15,547 bases of DNA, from positions 1 through 15,547 of the forward strand of contig JAUMXJ010000010.1 in the NCBI GenBank assembly GCA_030529205.1, given 5' to 3'. Positions 1 through 7,334 of the stretch are shown here, piece by piece. Position 1 is the stretch's first letter. Every line of letters starts with the position of its first letter. The translations under genes and the position numbers were made by a program. A model generated the notes under the pieces. That model made no database searches. It had not been told where the DNA came from and worked only from the letters and a program-made list of their open reading frames with translations. Source of the DNA: Bacillota bacterium (lineage in GTDB: Bacteria; Bacillota; Clostridia; Peptostreptococcales; Acidaminobacteraceae).

Positions 1-996
1 TTACTGTTCGTCATCTCCGCTTTCAATGGTGTAGATATCGTTCGGATTGGTGCTGTAAAACATGCGCATCATGGCATCTTTTTTGCTCAAATCCGGAAAC
101 CAATACGAGAGACCGTCCATCATATCGTGATAGCCGGGAAGCAGGTAGGAGCTTACGCGATCCATATTGACCTTTTTGAGCAGGGTTGCGTAGCGCATCA
201 CTTCTTCAAGCGGCATGTCCGTTGCGACGTATTCGCCCTTGATGATGGTAGTAATCAGTGCAAACAGGTCGCTGCTGTTGAGCGCTTTTTCGATCATGGC
301 ATTGATGAAGTCTCTTTGCCTCTGGGTGCGCACCACATCTCCCTCTACGATACTGCCGTCGTTATTTTGTCTGAAGCGCAGAAATTTCAGTGTTCCCAAG
401 CCGTCCAAATGGTTCATTCCCGCCGGAATGTCGATGTGGAGCTCCGGAACCGCATCGACATCATCATACTTCATATGATACGGAACATAGACGTCGTAAC
501 CGCCCAGGGTATCCACAATGGATATGACCGAGGAGAAGTCGACCTTGATATAGTAATCGATCGGGACATTCAGAAGATTCGACACCTCATTCTTCATCCC
601 GATGACGCCGCCGTCCTCCTGATAACCGTAGACGGAATTAATCTTTCTCTGCCAAGCTTCGGGATATCCCCGCACCTCATGATAGGTGTCTCTGGGAATG
701 GAGAGAATATTCAGTCGATTCGTGCCGTAATTGAAACTGAACAGGACAATGGTATCCGCCAAACCGTCATTCAGTCCGAAGGCGAGGACATTGAGCACCT
801 TGTCCTTCTCTTCCGGCTTTTTGGGATTGTCGGGATCGTGATTCGTCGTATTTTCAATCAAATCTCCCGTATGAATCTGCGGAATGTTCGGAGTCTTGAC
901 ATCGGAGAACACTCCGACTCCGTAAAAAATACCCATAATTCCGATCATGGATACGACAAACGCAATCAAAAATGTATACAGATACTTTTTATTCAT
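1..996 (-). CDS. LytR-CpsA-Psr (LCP) family cell-wall polymer ligase
   Basis: 331 aa. LCP proteins are membrane-anchored enzymes that move lipid-linked wall teichoic acids or capsular glycans onto peptidoglycan outside the cell. A single N-terminal membrane segment (about residues 5-30) is followed by a Pro/Lys/Glu-rich stalk and the LCP domain (about 68-245). Family signatures seen are DTIVLFSF (D81), LNILSIPRDTY (R102, D103) and the arginine cluster GDVVRTQRQRDF (219-230). The ATG at 996 is preferred over an in-frame ATG 36 bp upstream because GGGGAGG lies 5-6 nt before it and the membrane helix follows at once. The start overlaps the lspA stop by 8 bp, so translation is probably coupled. 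The stop codon is at the very edge of the window (1-3). The polymer substrate cannot be told from sequence. Confidence 0.9.
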   Translation of the reverse strand: MNKKYLYTFLIAFVVSMIGIMGIFYGVGVFSDVKTPNIPQIHTGDLIENTTNHDPDNPKKPEEKDKVLNVLAFGLNDGLADTIVLFSFNYGTNRLNILSIPRDTYHEVRGYPEAWQRKINSVYGYQEDGGVIGMKNEVSNLLNVPIDYYIKVDFSSVISIVDTLGGYDVYVPYHMKYDDVDAVPELHIDIPAGMNHLDGLGTLKFLRFRQNNDGSIVEGDVVRTQRQRDFINAMIEKALNSSDLFALITTIIKGEYVATDMPLEEVMRYATLLKKVNMDRVSSYLLPGYHDMMDGLSYWFPDLSKKDAMMRMFYSTNPNDIYTIESGDDEQ

Positions 997-1570
997 TCTT
1001 CCTCCCCTCGACGAACAGTAAGTATATCGCACTCAAAACCGATCCGCAAGTCACACAGATATCGGCCACATTAAAAACGGGGAACTGAATGAAGAGCACT
1101 TCGATAAAATCCACCACATGACCGTCTCTGAATGCCCGGTCGATCAGATTTCCCGCTCCTCCGGCAAAAATCAGGGCAATCCCGAGTGCGAGAAGAATGC
1201 TGTTCCTGCCTCTGGTTTTAAAATAAAAATACGCCAACGCTCCGCAGCCGATGACCGGTGCGATCAGAAGAAGGAGGCGCTGCCCTCCGAGCATTCCCCA
1301 TGCCGCCCCGTTGTTCTCCAGAAAACGAAATCCCAGAATGTTATCCAAGAGGACAATCGGCGCTCTTCCCTGCAGATGCTGCAGTGCCAAGTACTTGGTC
1401 CACTGATCGAGTGCAATCAGCAGCAGGGAACAGACAATCCCGAACCGAAACCACAGCCCGGACAGCATTTTTTTAGTCGAAGGCACTCGTGACGGCTCCT
1501 GCAAAGGCTCATGCGACTGCCCTTGAGACGGCTCTTGCGACGACGCTTTGGCGAAGATCTTATTCCACAT
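989..1570 (-). CDS. lspA: Lipoprotein signal peptidase (signal peptidase II)
   Basis: 193 aa integral membrane aspartyl protease that removes signal peptides from prolipoproteins after lipidation. Motifs: DQWTK (55-59) at the end of the first helix, LENNGAAWG (84-92), GGAGNLIDR with catalytic Asp D144, and FNVAD with catalytic Asp D170. Four hydrophobic segments are visible. The start at 1570 has GAGGA about 10 nt upstream; an in-frame ATG at 1606 would lie deep inside pyrE and has no evident ribosome binding site. The gene overlaps the 3' end of pyrE by 11 bp and the LCP gene by 8 bp. Unusual: residues 11-32, before the first helix, form an extension of degenerate Ser-Gln-Glu-Pro tetrapeptides encoded by a 12-bp tandem repeat. 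Its substrates include the two lipoproteins encoded at 7955-9446. Confidence 0.95.
   Translation of the reverse strand: MWNKIFAKASSQEPSQGQSHEPLQEPSRVPSTKKMLSGLWFRFGIVCSLLLIALDQWTKYLALQHLQGRAPIVLLDNILGFRFLENNGAAWGMLGGQRLLLLIAPVIGCGALAYFYFKTRGRNSILLALGIALIFAGGAGNLIDRAFRDGHVVDFIEVLFIQFPVFNVADICVTCGSVLSAIYLLFVEGRKNE
1479..1538 (-). repeat. 12-bp imperfect tandem repeat inside lspA
   Basis: Five consecutive 12-bp units on the plus strand (1479, 1491, 1503, 1515 and 1527), for example gacggctcctgc at 1491 and gacggctcttgc at 1527. On the minus strand they encode degenerate tetrapeptides (EPSQ, GQSH, EPLQ, EPSR, VPST) in the hydrophilic N-terminal extension of LspA. The unit is a multiple of three, so copy-number change would keep the frame. 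Confidence 0.75.
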
Positions 1571-2189
1571 CGGTAAACATCCTCGGATTTTTGCTCCAGC
1601 TTGCAAGAAGTTCTTTCACCTCTCCCTTGACAAGGCCTGTTTCTTCAGCGAATTCCAGCACCTCGCCGTAATTGGTCAATGACGCGACGGGTACCTGAAT
1701 ATCAGAAAACACGTTGTCAACCGCAGGAAACCCGTAACTGAAAATCGCCAGACAGCCGAGCACATCCGCACCCTCCGCCTTCAGCGCCTTCACGGCGGCG
1801 ACGGAGCTTTTCCCGGTGGAGAGCAGGTCCTCGATCAGGACGACCTTGGAGCCTTCCGGCATATAGCCTTCAATGAGCTTCTGCGTTCCGTGGTCTTTGG
1901 AAGAAGAACGCACATACACCATCGGCAAACCCAAAATCTGTGCCACCCAAGCCGCATGCGGAATCCCTGCCGTGGCGGTGCCCGCAATCACCTGCGCATC
2001 CGGATACTTCGCGCGGATGGCGTCCGCAAAACCGTGCGCGACCATGTCGCGAATCTCCGGATACGAAATAATCAGCCTGTTGTCGCAATAGATCGGAGAC
2101 TTGATTCCCGAAACCCAGGTAAACAGGTTATCAGGGGTTGTCAACTTCACCGCCCGAATTTCCACCAATTTTTTTGCTATTTCTTTCAT
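1560..2189 (-). CDS. pyrE: Orotate phosphoribosyltransferase
   Basis: 209 aa cytosolic enzyme of de novo pyrimidine synthesis, converting orotate and PRPP to orotidine 5'-phosphate and pyrophosphate. The PRPP-binding motif is VVLIEDLLSTGKS (116-128). The flexible-loop residues SSKDHG (96-101) with K98 and the orotate-side segment FTWVSGIKSPIYCDNR (23-38) match the PyrE family. Length is usual for the family. The ATG at 2189 is preceded by AAGGTGAGG with 4-5 nt spacing. No other pyr gene is present in this window; instead pyrE is followed by lspA with an 11-bp overlap, suggesting co-transcription with envelope genes. The 87 bp upstream (2190-2276) show no convincing promoter or terminator, so read-through from the upstream DUF4015 gene is possible. 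Confidence 0.95.
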   Translation of the reverse strand: MKEIAKKLVEIRAVKLTTPDNLFTWVSGIKSPIYCDNRLIISYPEIRDMVAHGFADAIRAKYPDAQVIAGTATAGIPHAAWVAQILGLPMVYVRSSSKDHGTQKLIEGYMPEGSKVVLIEDLLSTGKSSVAAVKALKAEGADVLGCLAIFSYGFPAVDNVFSDIQVPVASLTNYGEVLEFAEETGLVKGEVKELLASWSKNPRMFTDVE

Positions 2190-2276
2190 CCAACCTCACC
2201 TTACACAGAATATCATTTTCCACAAAATAAATGGATTGTCATAATTCAATTCTAATATTCATCTGATTCAGCCGCC

Positions 2277-3758
2277 TCACTTCAACACGTCGATTTCGTA
2301 GTCATTGCTCGGATTCCACAGAAGGTATTCCTCGATGCCCTTCTCCTTGAGCGCCCGAATCTGCGCCTTGATTTCCTCCCTGCCGTATTCGATGTACTGA
2401 AGCCCCTGGTAGTAAATGTACGACGCGGTAAAATGCTGGATCCACGGCCTGAGAATCGCCGGATTCGTCACATTGCCGTTTCGGTCGATACAGTCCTGCG
2501 TTGCAGCCAGCACGGTTTCATACGGCTGCGTGTCCGGGTACTGAATCCCGAAATTCCACTCTCCGTAATGGCTCGGATAAATCATCGGGCACATATAGTC
2601 CACCACATTCGTCATGGCCTCCCAGTGCTGACCGATCTGCACATCATCCACCGCCGTCGCCGCCCAGCCGAAAATATCCGCCGCCAGGTACACCTTCTTC
2701 GCGTGCAGCCTCTCTCCCGCATAGCGCAGGAAACTCTGAATCGCATATGTCTTCGAATGCGTTCCCAAATCCTTGTAATAGAACTCCTTCGTCAGCGGCA
2801 CGGTCGGGAAACGCACATAGTCATACTGAATCTCATTGAATCCCAAATCCGCCGCCTCTTCGCCAAGTCCGATATTGTACTCCCACAGATTCCTGTCCAT
2901 CGGCGATGTCCACAAGAGCACCCCGTCCTCGGTAAACGGCGTATCCGTTCCCGCATAGGTGATGATTCCGTCTCGATTCTGTTCGGAATAAATCGGCGAT
3001 TTAAACGTCACAATACGCGCAATCAGGTAGATGCCCTTATCCTTCGCCTTCTTGATGATGGGGGCAAGTTGCGCCTTCTTCAACCTGGCATGCCTGTTGG
3101 CTTCGGGATTGTATTTGGCTGCAGCGTCGGACTCGAAGAGAAGCTCTTCGCTGTCATCTTTTATATCGATTACCAGGCTGTTGAGTTCAGTGTTTTCTAC
3201 CACATCCAGAATGTGATCGAACCCGCTTCCCGTCGTCGTCGAAATGGAGAGATACAGTGCGCGCGCCTTGATTCTCGGGTTTTCCGGAAAATCGGGAATG
3301 GTCCTGATATAGTCGTACTCGCAATCCTCTTCGGGAGCCGCGATGAATTCCTTGAGACTTTTCTTTACAGACGCCTCGGGGATAAATCCGAATGTCTCCG
3401 CATCGTCATAGCTGCGCTTTACTTCATAATGACCGTCTTCGAGACCGAGAGAATAAAACGACATCTTCCTGTCGGTGATAAAAATCTCCTTGCTGAGCTC
3501 CCTGTCATTGAATACACGAATTCCCGCATCCACATAGACCGTATTTTCCCGGATATGTTTTTCGAGCGCTTCGCGCTCCGCCGCTCTCCTCGCCTCGAGA
3601 TCCTCCGTCGTCTCGGTGGTGACCGTCGTCGTGGCGGTCGAGGTCGTCGGCTGTTCAAATATCGGGCCGCCTTCCAGAACAACGGACAGGACATATGCCA
3701 ACAGCACCATAATCGATGCCAACAATACGAGTATTACAGCCATTCTCCCTTTTTTCAT
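2277..3758 (-). CDS. Membrane-anchored putative glycoside hydrolase (DUF4015)
   Basis: 493 aa. A Lys/Arg start and one hydrophobic helix (about 6-28) suggest a signal anchor or uncleaved signal peptide, followed by a Thr-rich linker (39-52) and a charged, possibly helical stretch (53-70). From about 165 to the end it resembles the DUF4015 putative glycosyl hydrolase (TIM-barrel-like) family: KARALYLSIST (164-174), LVIDIKDD (195-202), GFNEIQYDYVRFP (307-319), LAADIFGW (358-365) and MCPMIYPSHY (389-398). The acidic residues in IDIKDD and EIQYDYVRFP are candidate active-site residues, but the chemistry of the family is not settled to my knowledge. Probable role: extracytoplasmic glycan or cell-wall processing, which fits lspA and an LCP ligase downstream. 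Start ATG has AGAGGTGAG 3-4 nt upstream. The region between 70 and 165 has no recognised fold. Confidence 0.8.
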   Translation of the reverse strand: MKKGRMAVILVLLASIMVLLAYVLSVVLEGGPIFEQPTTSTATTTVTTETTEDLEARRAAEREALEKHIRENTVYVDAGIRVFNDRELSKEIFITDRKMSFYSLGLEDGHYEVKRSYDDAETFGFIPEASVKKSLKEFIAAPEEDCEYDYIRTIPDFPENPRIKARALYLSISTTTGSGFDHILDVVENTELNSLVIDIKDDSEELLFESDAAAKYNPEANRHARLKKAQLAPIIKKAKDKGIYLIARIVTFKSPIYSEQNRDGIITYAGTDTPFTEDGVLLWTSPMDRNLWEYNIGLGEEAADLGFNEIQYDYVRFPTVPLTKEFYYKDLGTHSKTYAIQSFLRYAGERLHAKKVYLAADIFGWAATAVDDVQIGQHWEAMTNVVDYMCPMIYPSHYGEWNFGIQYPDTQPYETVLAATQDCIDRNGNVTNPAILRPWIQHFTASYIYYQGLQYIEYGREEIKAQIRALKEKGIEEYLLWNPSNDYEIDVLK

Positions 3759-3778
3759 ACACTCACCTCTACTTACCT

Positions 3779-3832
3779 CGGGAAAATCACCCCGGGAAAA
3801 TCACCGCGTGAAAATCGCCGCGGGGAAAAATT
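3779..3832 (+). repeat. 14-bp tandem repeat, nearly four units
   Basis: Units cgggaaaatcaccc (3779-3792), cgggaaaatcaccg (3793-3806), cgtgaaaatcgccg (3807-3820) and a partial cggggaaaaatt (3821-3832). Units differ by one to three bases from the first. The array fills most of the gap between the ROK gene stop (3831-3833) and the DUF4015 gene start (3758). The first unit is a small inverted repeat, GGG-AAAATCA-CCC, so a chain of weak hairpins is possible in either transcript. No T-run follows on the minus strand, so it does not look like an ordinary intrinsic terminator. Confidence 0.85.
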
Positions 3833-4781
3833 AAATACAGCCGATGTCGGCGTGCAGAGCAAACTGATATGCACCGTAGACGGCACTGATATTCCCGAGT
3901 TCCGAGATTAAAACCTTGACATTGCTGTTGTATCTCTGACTCCCGATCTGCGTCGCATAACGATTGATAAACTCCAGATACTTCGGACCGAAATAGTCAA
4001 ACAGCTCCCCGCCGAAAATCACCGCATCCGGGCGAACCAGATTCGTCAGATTGCTGTATGTCAGTGCGATAAACTTGAACGCGCGATTGACCGCCTCGAT
4101 GGCGATCTCGTCCCCTCTCTGGGTCGCGTTATATATCGCCTTCATCATCATCGGCCTGTTTCTCGACGCCGACTCTCCTACGATGGAGGTCCTTCCTCCT
4201 CTGCACTGCTGCTTGATATATTTTTGAATGGCGTCCTTGGATGCGTATGCCTCCAGACAGCCGTAGTTTCCGCATTTACACGCTGCACCGTCCGGAACCA
4301 ATGTGATATGCCCCAGCTCCGACGCACCGTACTTCCCCATGTAAAGCTCCCCGTTGATAATCAGCGCTCCTCCGACATGATCTCCGGCAAAAATGCCGAT
4401 TACATTCTTATCCAAAGTGTCGAAATACTTGTACGCCCCGTAGACGGAACAGTTGACATTGCTGTTGATCACCACGCCGCAACCGAATCTCTTTTTGATT
4501 TTTTCAGCGAGGGGCGTGTTTTCGAATGCATTGCCCACCGTGACCTCGACCGCGATGCCGGAAAAATCGTATTCATCCACTCCGACCCCCACCGTCTGAA
4601 GCTCAAAAATCTCGGACTCCACGAGTTTGGCAATCATCCCGACAATATCGTCCTCCACAGCTTCCAGGGGCACGCCCGGCCTTCTCTCGAAATCCGTCAT
4701 GTTCAGCTTTTTCCCGTACACATCGAACAATATCGCTACAACCTTCGTATCCTCAACACTCACGCCGACATAAACTCTCAT
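3831..4781 (-). CDS. ROK-family protein with degenerate kinase motifs
   Basis: 316 aa, usual length for a single-domain ROK sugar kinase and without an N-terminal helix-turn-helix. The sugar/zinc half is intact: ELGH (155-158) and CKCGNYGC (C168, C170, C175, with H158) form the ROK zinc motif. The nucleotide half is not. The phosphate-1 loop, usually DxGGTK, reads SVEDTK (8-13). The position of the catalytic Asp in the NDxN motif is Asn (SNVN, 107-110, N108). The second phosphate loop, usually GTGxGGG, reads GDHVGGA (133-139). This pattern suggests a protein that binds a sugar but does not phosphorylate it, as in ROK repressors, yet the DNA-binding domain is missing. GGAGG lies 5 nt before the ATG and fixes the start. 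It follows the phosphofructokinase gene by 28 bp and is probably co-transcribed with it. Substrate unknown. Confidence 0.85.
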   Translation of the reverse strand: MRVYVGVSVEDTKVVAILFDVYGKKLNMTDFERRPGVPLEAVEDDIVGMIAKLVESEIFELQTVGVGVDEYDFSGIAVEVTVGNAFENTPLAEKIKKRFGCGVVINSNVNCSVYGAYKYFDTLDKNVIGIFAGDHVGGALIINGELYMGKYGASELGHITLVPDGAACKCGNYGCLEAYASKDAIQKYIKQQCRGGRTSIVGESASRNRPMMMKAIYNATQRGDEIAIEAVNRAFKFIALTYSNLTNLVRPDAVIFGGELFDYFGPKYLEFINRYATQIGSQRYNSNVKVLISELGNISAVYGAYQFALHADIGCI

Positions 4782-4809
4782 GAATCCTCCAAATGACCTT
4801 AAGCGCCTA

Positions 4810-6114
4810 CTAAATCAACTTCAACTCTACCTTTCTCGCCTTTAATGAGGTTCCTTTTCTGAAATCCGTTCCGATCAGCGGATATGCATAATCGATAAAC
4901 GCGGGAGTGACATCATTGCCCGCTTCATTGATAAATTCGTCCGCCATATGCTTGGTCTTTGCCGCAACTTCCTGAATGTCCACCGTCCTGAACCCGGACG
5001 CATAGCCGTTCCCGAAATCCAGTGTCGCACCGTCCCGGCAACCGGAAGCGGTACTTCCCGCTACATCGTCACCGTTTGACGAACGGCATCGACCGGCTAT
5101 TCTTTCCATGACCACGGAAAAATCTCTTCCCGATGCATCCGAGAGCGCCGCCCTGACGCCGAACTCACCGGCAAATCGTGCTTCCTTCGCATCCACGTCG
5201 GATACGACGCCCAGGAAGGATCTCTGCATGTACCCGAGCGTATCGGCTCTGACACGGCTGATTCCGAGTTTCGCCTTAATCTCCTTGGCGAGCAGATCGC
5301 CGAGCGCACCGGTTCCCGAAAGCTGGACATTCCCGTGCGCATCACGTTCCACATTCTCCTGAAGTCTCGTCACGATCGGGGTCCCCTCCGCGTCCGCGAT
5401 CCCCTCGGAGACCGCGATTACACATCTGCCGTGTAAGTCATAACACCGTTTCACATCCTTCAGGAAGGTCTCGATATCAAACACTCTCTCCGGCAGGTAG
5501 ATCAGATGCGGTCCGGAGTTCTCGTCCTCGCGTGCAAGCGCCGACGCCGCGGTGAGAAATCCCGCATGTCTTCCCATGACGACACCGATGTAGACACCGT
5601 TCAAGGAACGATTGTCAAAATCCGCTCCGGCAAACGCCGAAGCGACATAGCGCGCCGCACTGCCGAATCCGGGCGTATGGTCATTGACCACGAGGTCGTT
5701 GTCAATGGTCTTCGGAATGTGCACCGCCTTCAGCTCATAGCCGTCCGCCTGCGCTTCTTCCGACACGATGCGCACCGTATCCGACGAATCGTTTCCTCCG
5801 ATATAGAAAAAGTAGCGAATATTCAATTTTTTCATATTTTCAAACATTTTTCTGCAGTATTCTTTATCCGGCTTCACCCGCGTGGAGAGGAGTGCGCTGC
5901 CCGGCGTGCGGGATACCTCTTCCAGATGCTCACGATCCAGCCCCGACAATACGACCAGATCGCCCTTTACAATACCCTCCACACCGTGCAGAGAACCGTA
6001 GACGGTCTCAATTTCACTGTATTTAGCGGCTTCCAAAACAACACCCGCCAGAGACTGATTGATAACGGCGGTCGGTCCGCCTCCCTGTGCAACCACGAGA
6101 TTTCCTTTTAGCAT
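4810..6114 (-). CDS. pfp: Pyrophosphate-type 6-phosphofructokinase
   Basis: 434 aa. Catalyses phosphorylation of fructose 6-phosphate to fructose 1,6-bisphosphate in glycolysis. Motifs: GGGPT (11-15) at the phosphoryl-donor loop, IGGNDSSDT (105-113), PKTIDND (134-140) with catalytic Asp D138, and MGRHAG (180-185). Donor type: Asp109 replaces the Gly of ATP enzymes, and Lys135 replaces the Gly of PGTIDND; both are known markers of PPi-dependent enzymes, where the reaction is reversible. The ATG at 6114 has GGGAGGA about 4 nt upstream; the frame stays open to 6249 but lacks another good start. Residues about 341-368 are a Gly/Ser/Asp-rich insertion not expected in the family. ATP use cannot be excluded without assay. 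The gene leads the operon that includes the degenerate ROK protein. Confidence 0.88.
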   Translation of the reverse strand: MLKGNLVVAQGGGPTAVINQSLAGVVLEAAKYSEIETVYGSLHGVEGIVKGDLVVLSGLDREHLEEVSRTPGSALLSTRVKPDKEYCRKMFENMKKLNIRYFFYIGGNDSSDTVRIVSEEAQADGYELKAVHIPKTIDNDLVVNDHTPGFGSAARYVASAFAGADFDNRSLNGVYIGVVMGRHAGFLTAASALAREDENSGPHLIYLPERVFDIETFLKDVKRCYDLHGRCVIAVSEGIADAEGTPIVTRLQENVERDAHGNVQLSGTGALGDLLAKEIKAKLGISRVRADTLGYMQRSFLGVVSDVDAKEARFAGEFGVRAALSDASGRDFSVVMERIAGRCRSSNGDDVAGSTASGCRDGATLDFGNGYASGFRTVDIQEVAAKTKHMADEFINEAGNDVTPAFIDYAYPLIGTDFRKGTSLKARKVELKLI

Positions 6115-6154
6115 TTGTCCTCCCATTCTGCATTCCATGCATGAAACTGTAAGA

Positions 6155-6163
6155 ATTATAACA
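6155..6163 (-). promoter_or_regulatory. Extended -10 promoter of the phosphofructokinase gene
   Basis: On the minus strand the sequence reads TGTTATAAT: a perfect TATAAT (plus-strand 6155-6160) with TG one base upstream. A clear -35 at 17 bp is not seen, which extended -10 promoters can do without. Predicted transcription start near 6148, giving a leader of about 34 nt. Confidence 0.6.
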
Positions 6164-6257
6164 TGAATCAACTTTTCAAAAAACTTTATGCCAAAAAAAT
6201 AACATTGTTGCAAAATTTGATATTCCTCCGAAAATACTATAATTTCCAACGTTCAAG

Positions 6258-6266
6258 TGCTATAAT
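6258..6266 (+). promoter_or_regulatory. Extended -10 promoter of the iminopeptidase gene
   Basis: TGCTATAAT: perfect TATAAT at 6261-6266 preceded by TG at 6258-6259. A second TATAAT at 6238-6243 with TTGATA at 6217-6222 (15-bp spacer) could act as an upstream alternative. The start would be near 6273, about 20 nt before the ATG, with the GGAGGA ribosome binding site at 6285-6290. Confidence 0.6.
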
Positions 6267-6293
6267 GACGGTACTATCAATATTGGAGGAAGT

Positions 6294-7235
6294 ATGCTTA
6301 AGACTTTATTTCCCGAATTGGAACCGTTTCAGACACATATGATCAAGGTCGACGACCTCCACGAAATCTATGTTGAAGAGAGCGGCAAAAAAGACGGAGC
6401 CCCCGTCGTATTTGTTCATGGAGGACCGGGAAGCGGTTGCGGCAACGATTCAAGAAGATTCTTAGATCCGGATTTTTATCGCATTATCTGCATCGATCAG
6501 CGCGGATGCGGAAGATCCAAACCTTTTGTCGAACTGCGCAACAACACCATACAGGCCCTTGCGGATGATATGGAAAAAGTCAGAGAGCTCCTCGGAATCG
6601 AACGCTGGCTCGTCTACGGCGGTTCATGGGGCACCACGCTCTCCCTTTATTATGCGGAGAACCATCCGGAGCGCGTAACGGCTCTGATTTTGAGAGGAAT
6701 TTTCCTTGGAAGAGACGAAGACATCAAGTGGCTTTATCAGGGCGGCGCCGGTATGTTTTTTCCGGAGGCGTATGCCGAATTCACCTCGCTTTTGTCCGAA
6801 GACGAAAGAAAGGACAATGTTCTGAGCTACTACAAACATCTGACTTCCGAAAATCCGGAGGAGAGAAGGAAGTTCGGCAAGGCGTTCAGCGACTTTGAGA
6901 CCTCCGTCGTCGCGCTTCACCCGCGCACTCTGTCCGAAGAAATCACGGATGGCGACATCTCTCTGGCGATGATGGAATGTCACTACTTCGTCAACGCGTG
7001 TTTCATGGAGGAAAATTATCTGCTGAACCATGTCGATCGGATTCAGGACATCCCGACATTCATCGTACACGGCAGGTATGATGTGGACTGCAGACCGGAA
7101 GGGGCGCATCTTCTCGCACAGAAGCTGAAAAACTGCGAGATCGTCTATCCGATTGCCGGCCACTCGTCGTTCGAGCCGGAGATCACCCACGAATTGATCT
7201 TGGCACAGGAGCGATTTAAGCGGTACTTTCAATAG
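6294..7235 (+). CDS. pip: Proline iminopeptidase (prolyl aminopeptidase)
   Basis: 313 aa alpha/beta-hydrolase of peptidase family S33, probably cytosolic (no signal peptide). It releases N-terminal proline from peptides. Motifs in order: oxyanion-hole segment HGGPGSG (42-48), the IDQRGCGRS strand-loop (67-75), the nucleophile elbow GGSWG with Ser111, Asp263 in VHGRYDVDCRP, and His290 in AGHSSFEPE. HGGPGSG together with GGSWGTTL is characteristic of prolyl aminopeptidases. GGAGGA lies 3 nt before the ATG, slightly tight but clear. It is monocistronic or leads into the SEC-C gene; only a weak hairpin lies between. It may work with the M42 peptidase at 9516 in peptide use. Other S33 hydrolases remain possible, but the motif set is close to the textbook family. 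Confidence 0.9.
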   Translation: MLKTLFPELEPFQTHMIKVDDLHEIYVEESGKKDGAPVVFVHGGPGSGCGNDSRRFLDPDFYRIICIDQRGCGRSKPFVELRNNTIQALADDMEKVRELLGIERWLVYGGSWGTTLSLYYAENHPERVTALILRGIFLGRDEDIKWLYQGGAGMFFPEAYAEFTSLLSEDERKDNVLSYYKHLTSENPEERRKFGKAFSDFETSVVALHPRTLSEEITDGDISLAMMECHYFVNACFMEENYLLNHVDRIQDIPTFIVHGRYDVDCRPEGAHLLAQKLKNCEIVYPIAGHSSFEPEITHELILAQERFKRYFQ

Positions 7236-7273
7236 ACGACCGACAATGCACACTCGAAGAACCGGTACGCCGT

Positions 7274-7300
7274 TTGACCGATACGGTCGTTTGATACATA
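7274..7300 (+). promoter_or_regulatory. Possible promoter of the SEC-C gene
   Basis: TTGACC (7274-7279) and TACATA (7295-7300) are separated by 15 bp, shorter than the ideal 17. The elements overlap a 5-bp inverted repeat (7276-7288). Weak candidate only. Confidence 0.3.
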
Positions 7301-7334
7301 CAAGAAAAGTTTGAATAAACAACGGGGGGATAAT

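Noticed and set aside
127..1074. 315-codon plus-strand open frame
   Set aside because: Antisense to the LCP gene, His/Arg-rich composition without domain signals, no good ribosome binding site.
2433..3911. Long open frame (492 codons) on the plus strand
   Set aside because: It lies antisense to the DUF4015 gene, has no ribosome binding site and no recognisable domain; the minus strand carries a coherent family protein.
7276..7288. Inverted repeat GACCG-ATA-CGGTC after the iminopeptidase gene
   Set aside because: Only a 5-bp stem with a 3-nt loop and no T-run; too weak to call a terminator.
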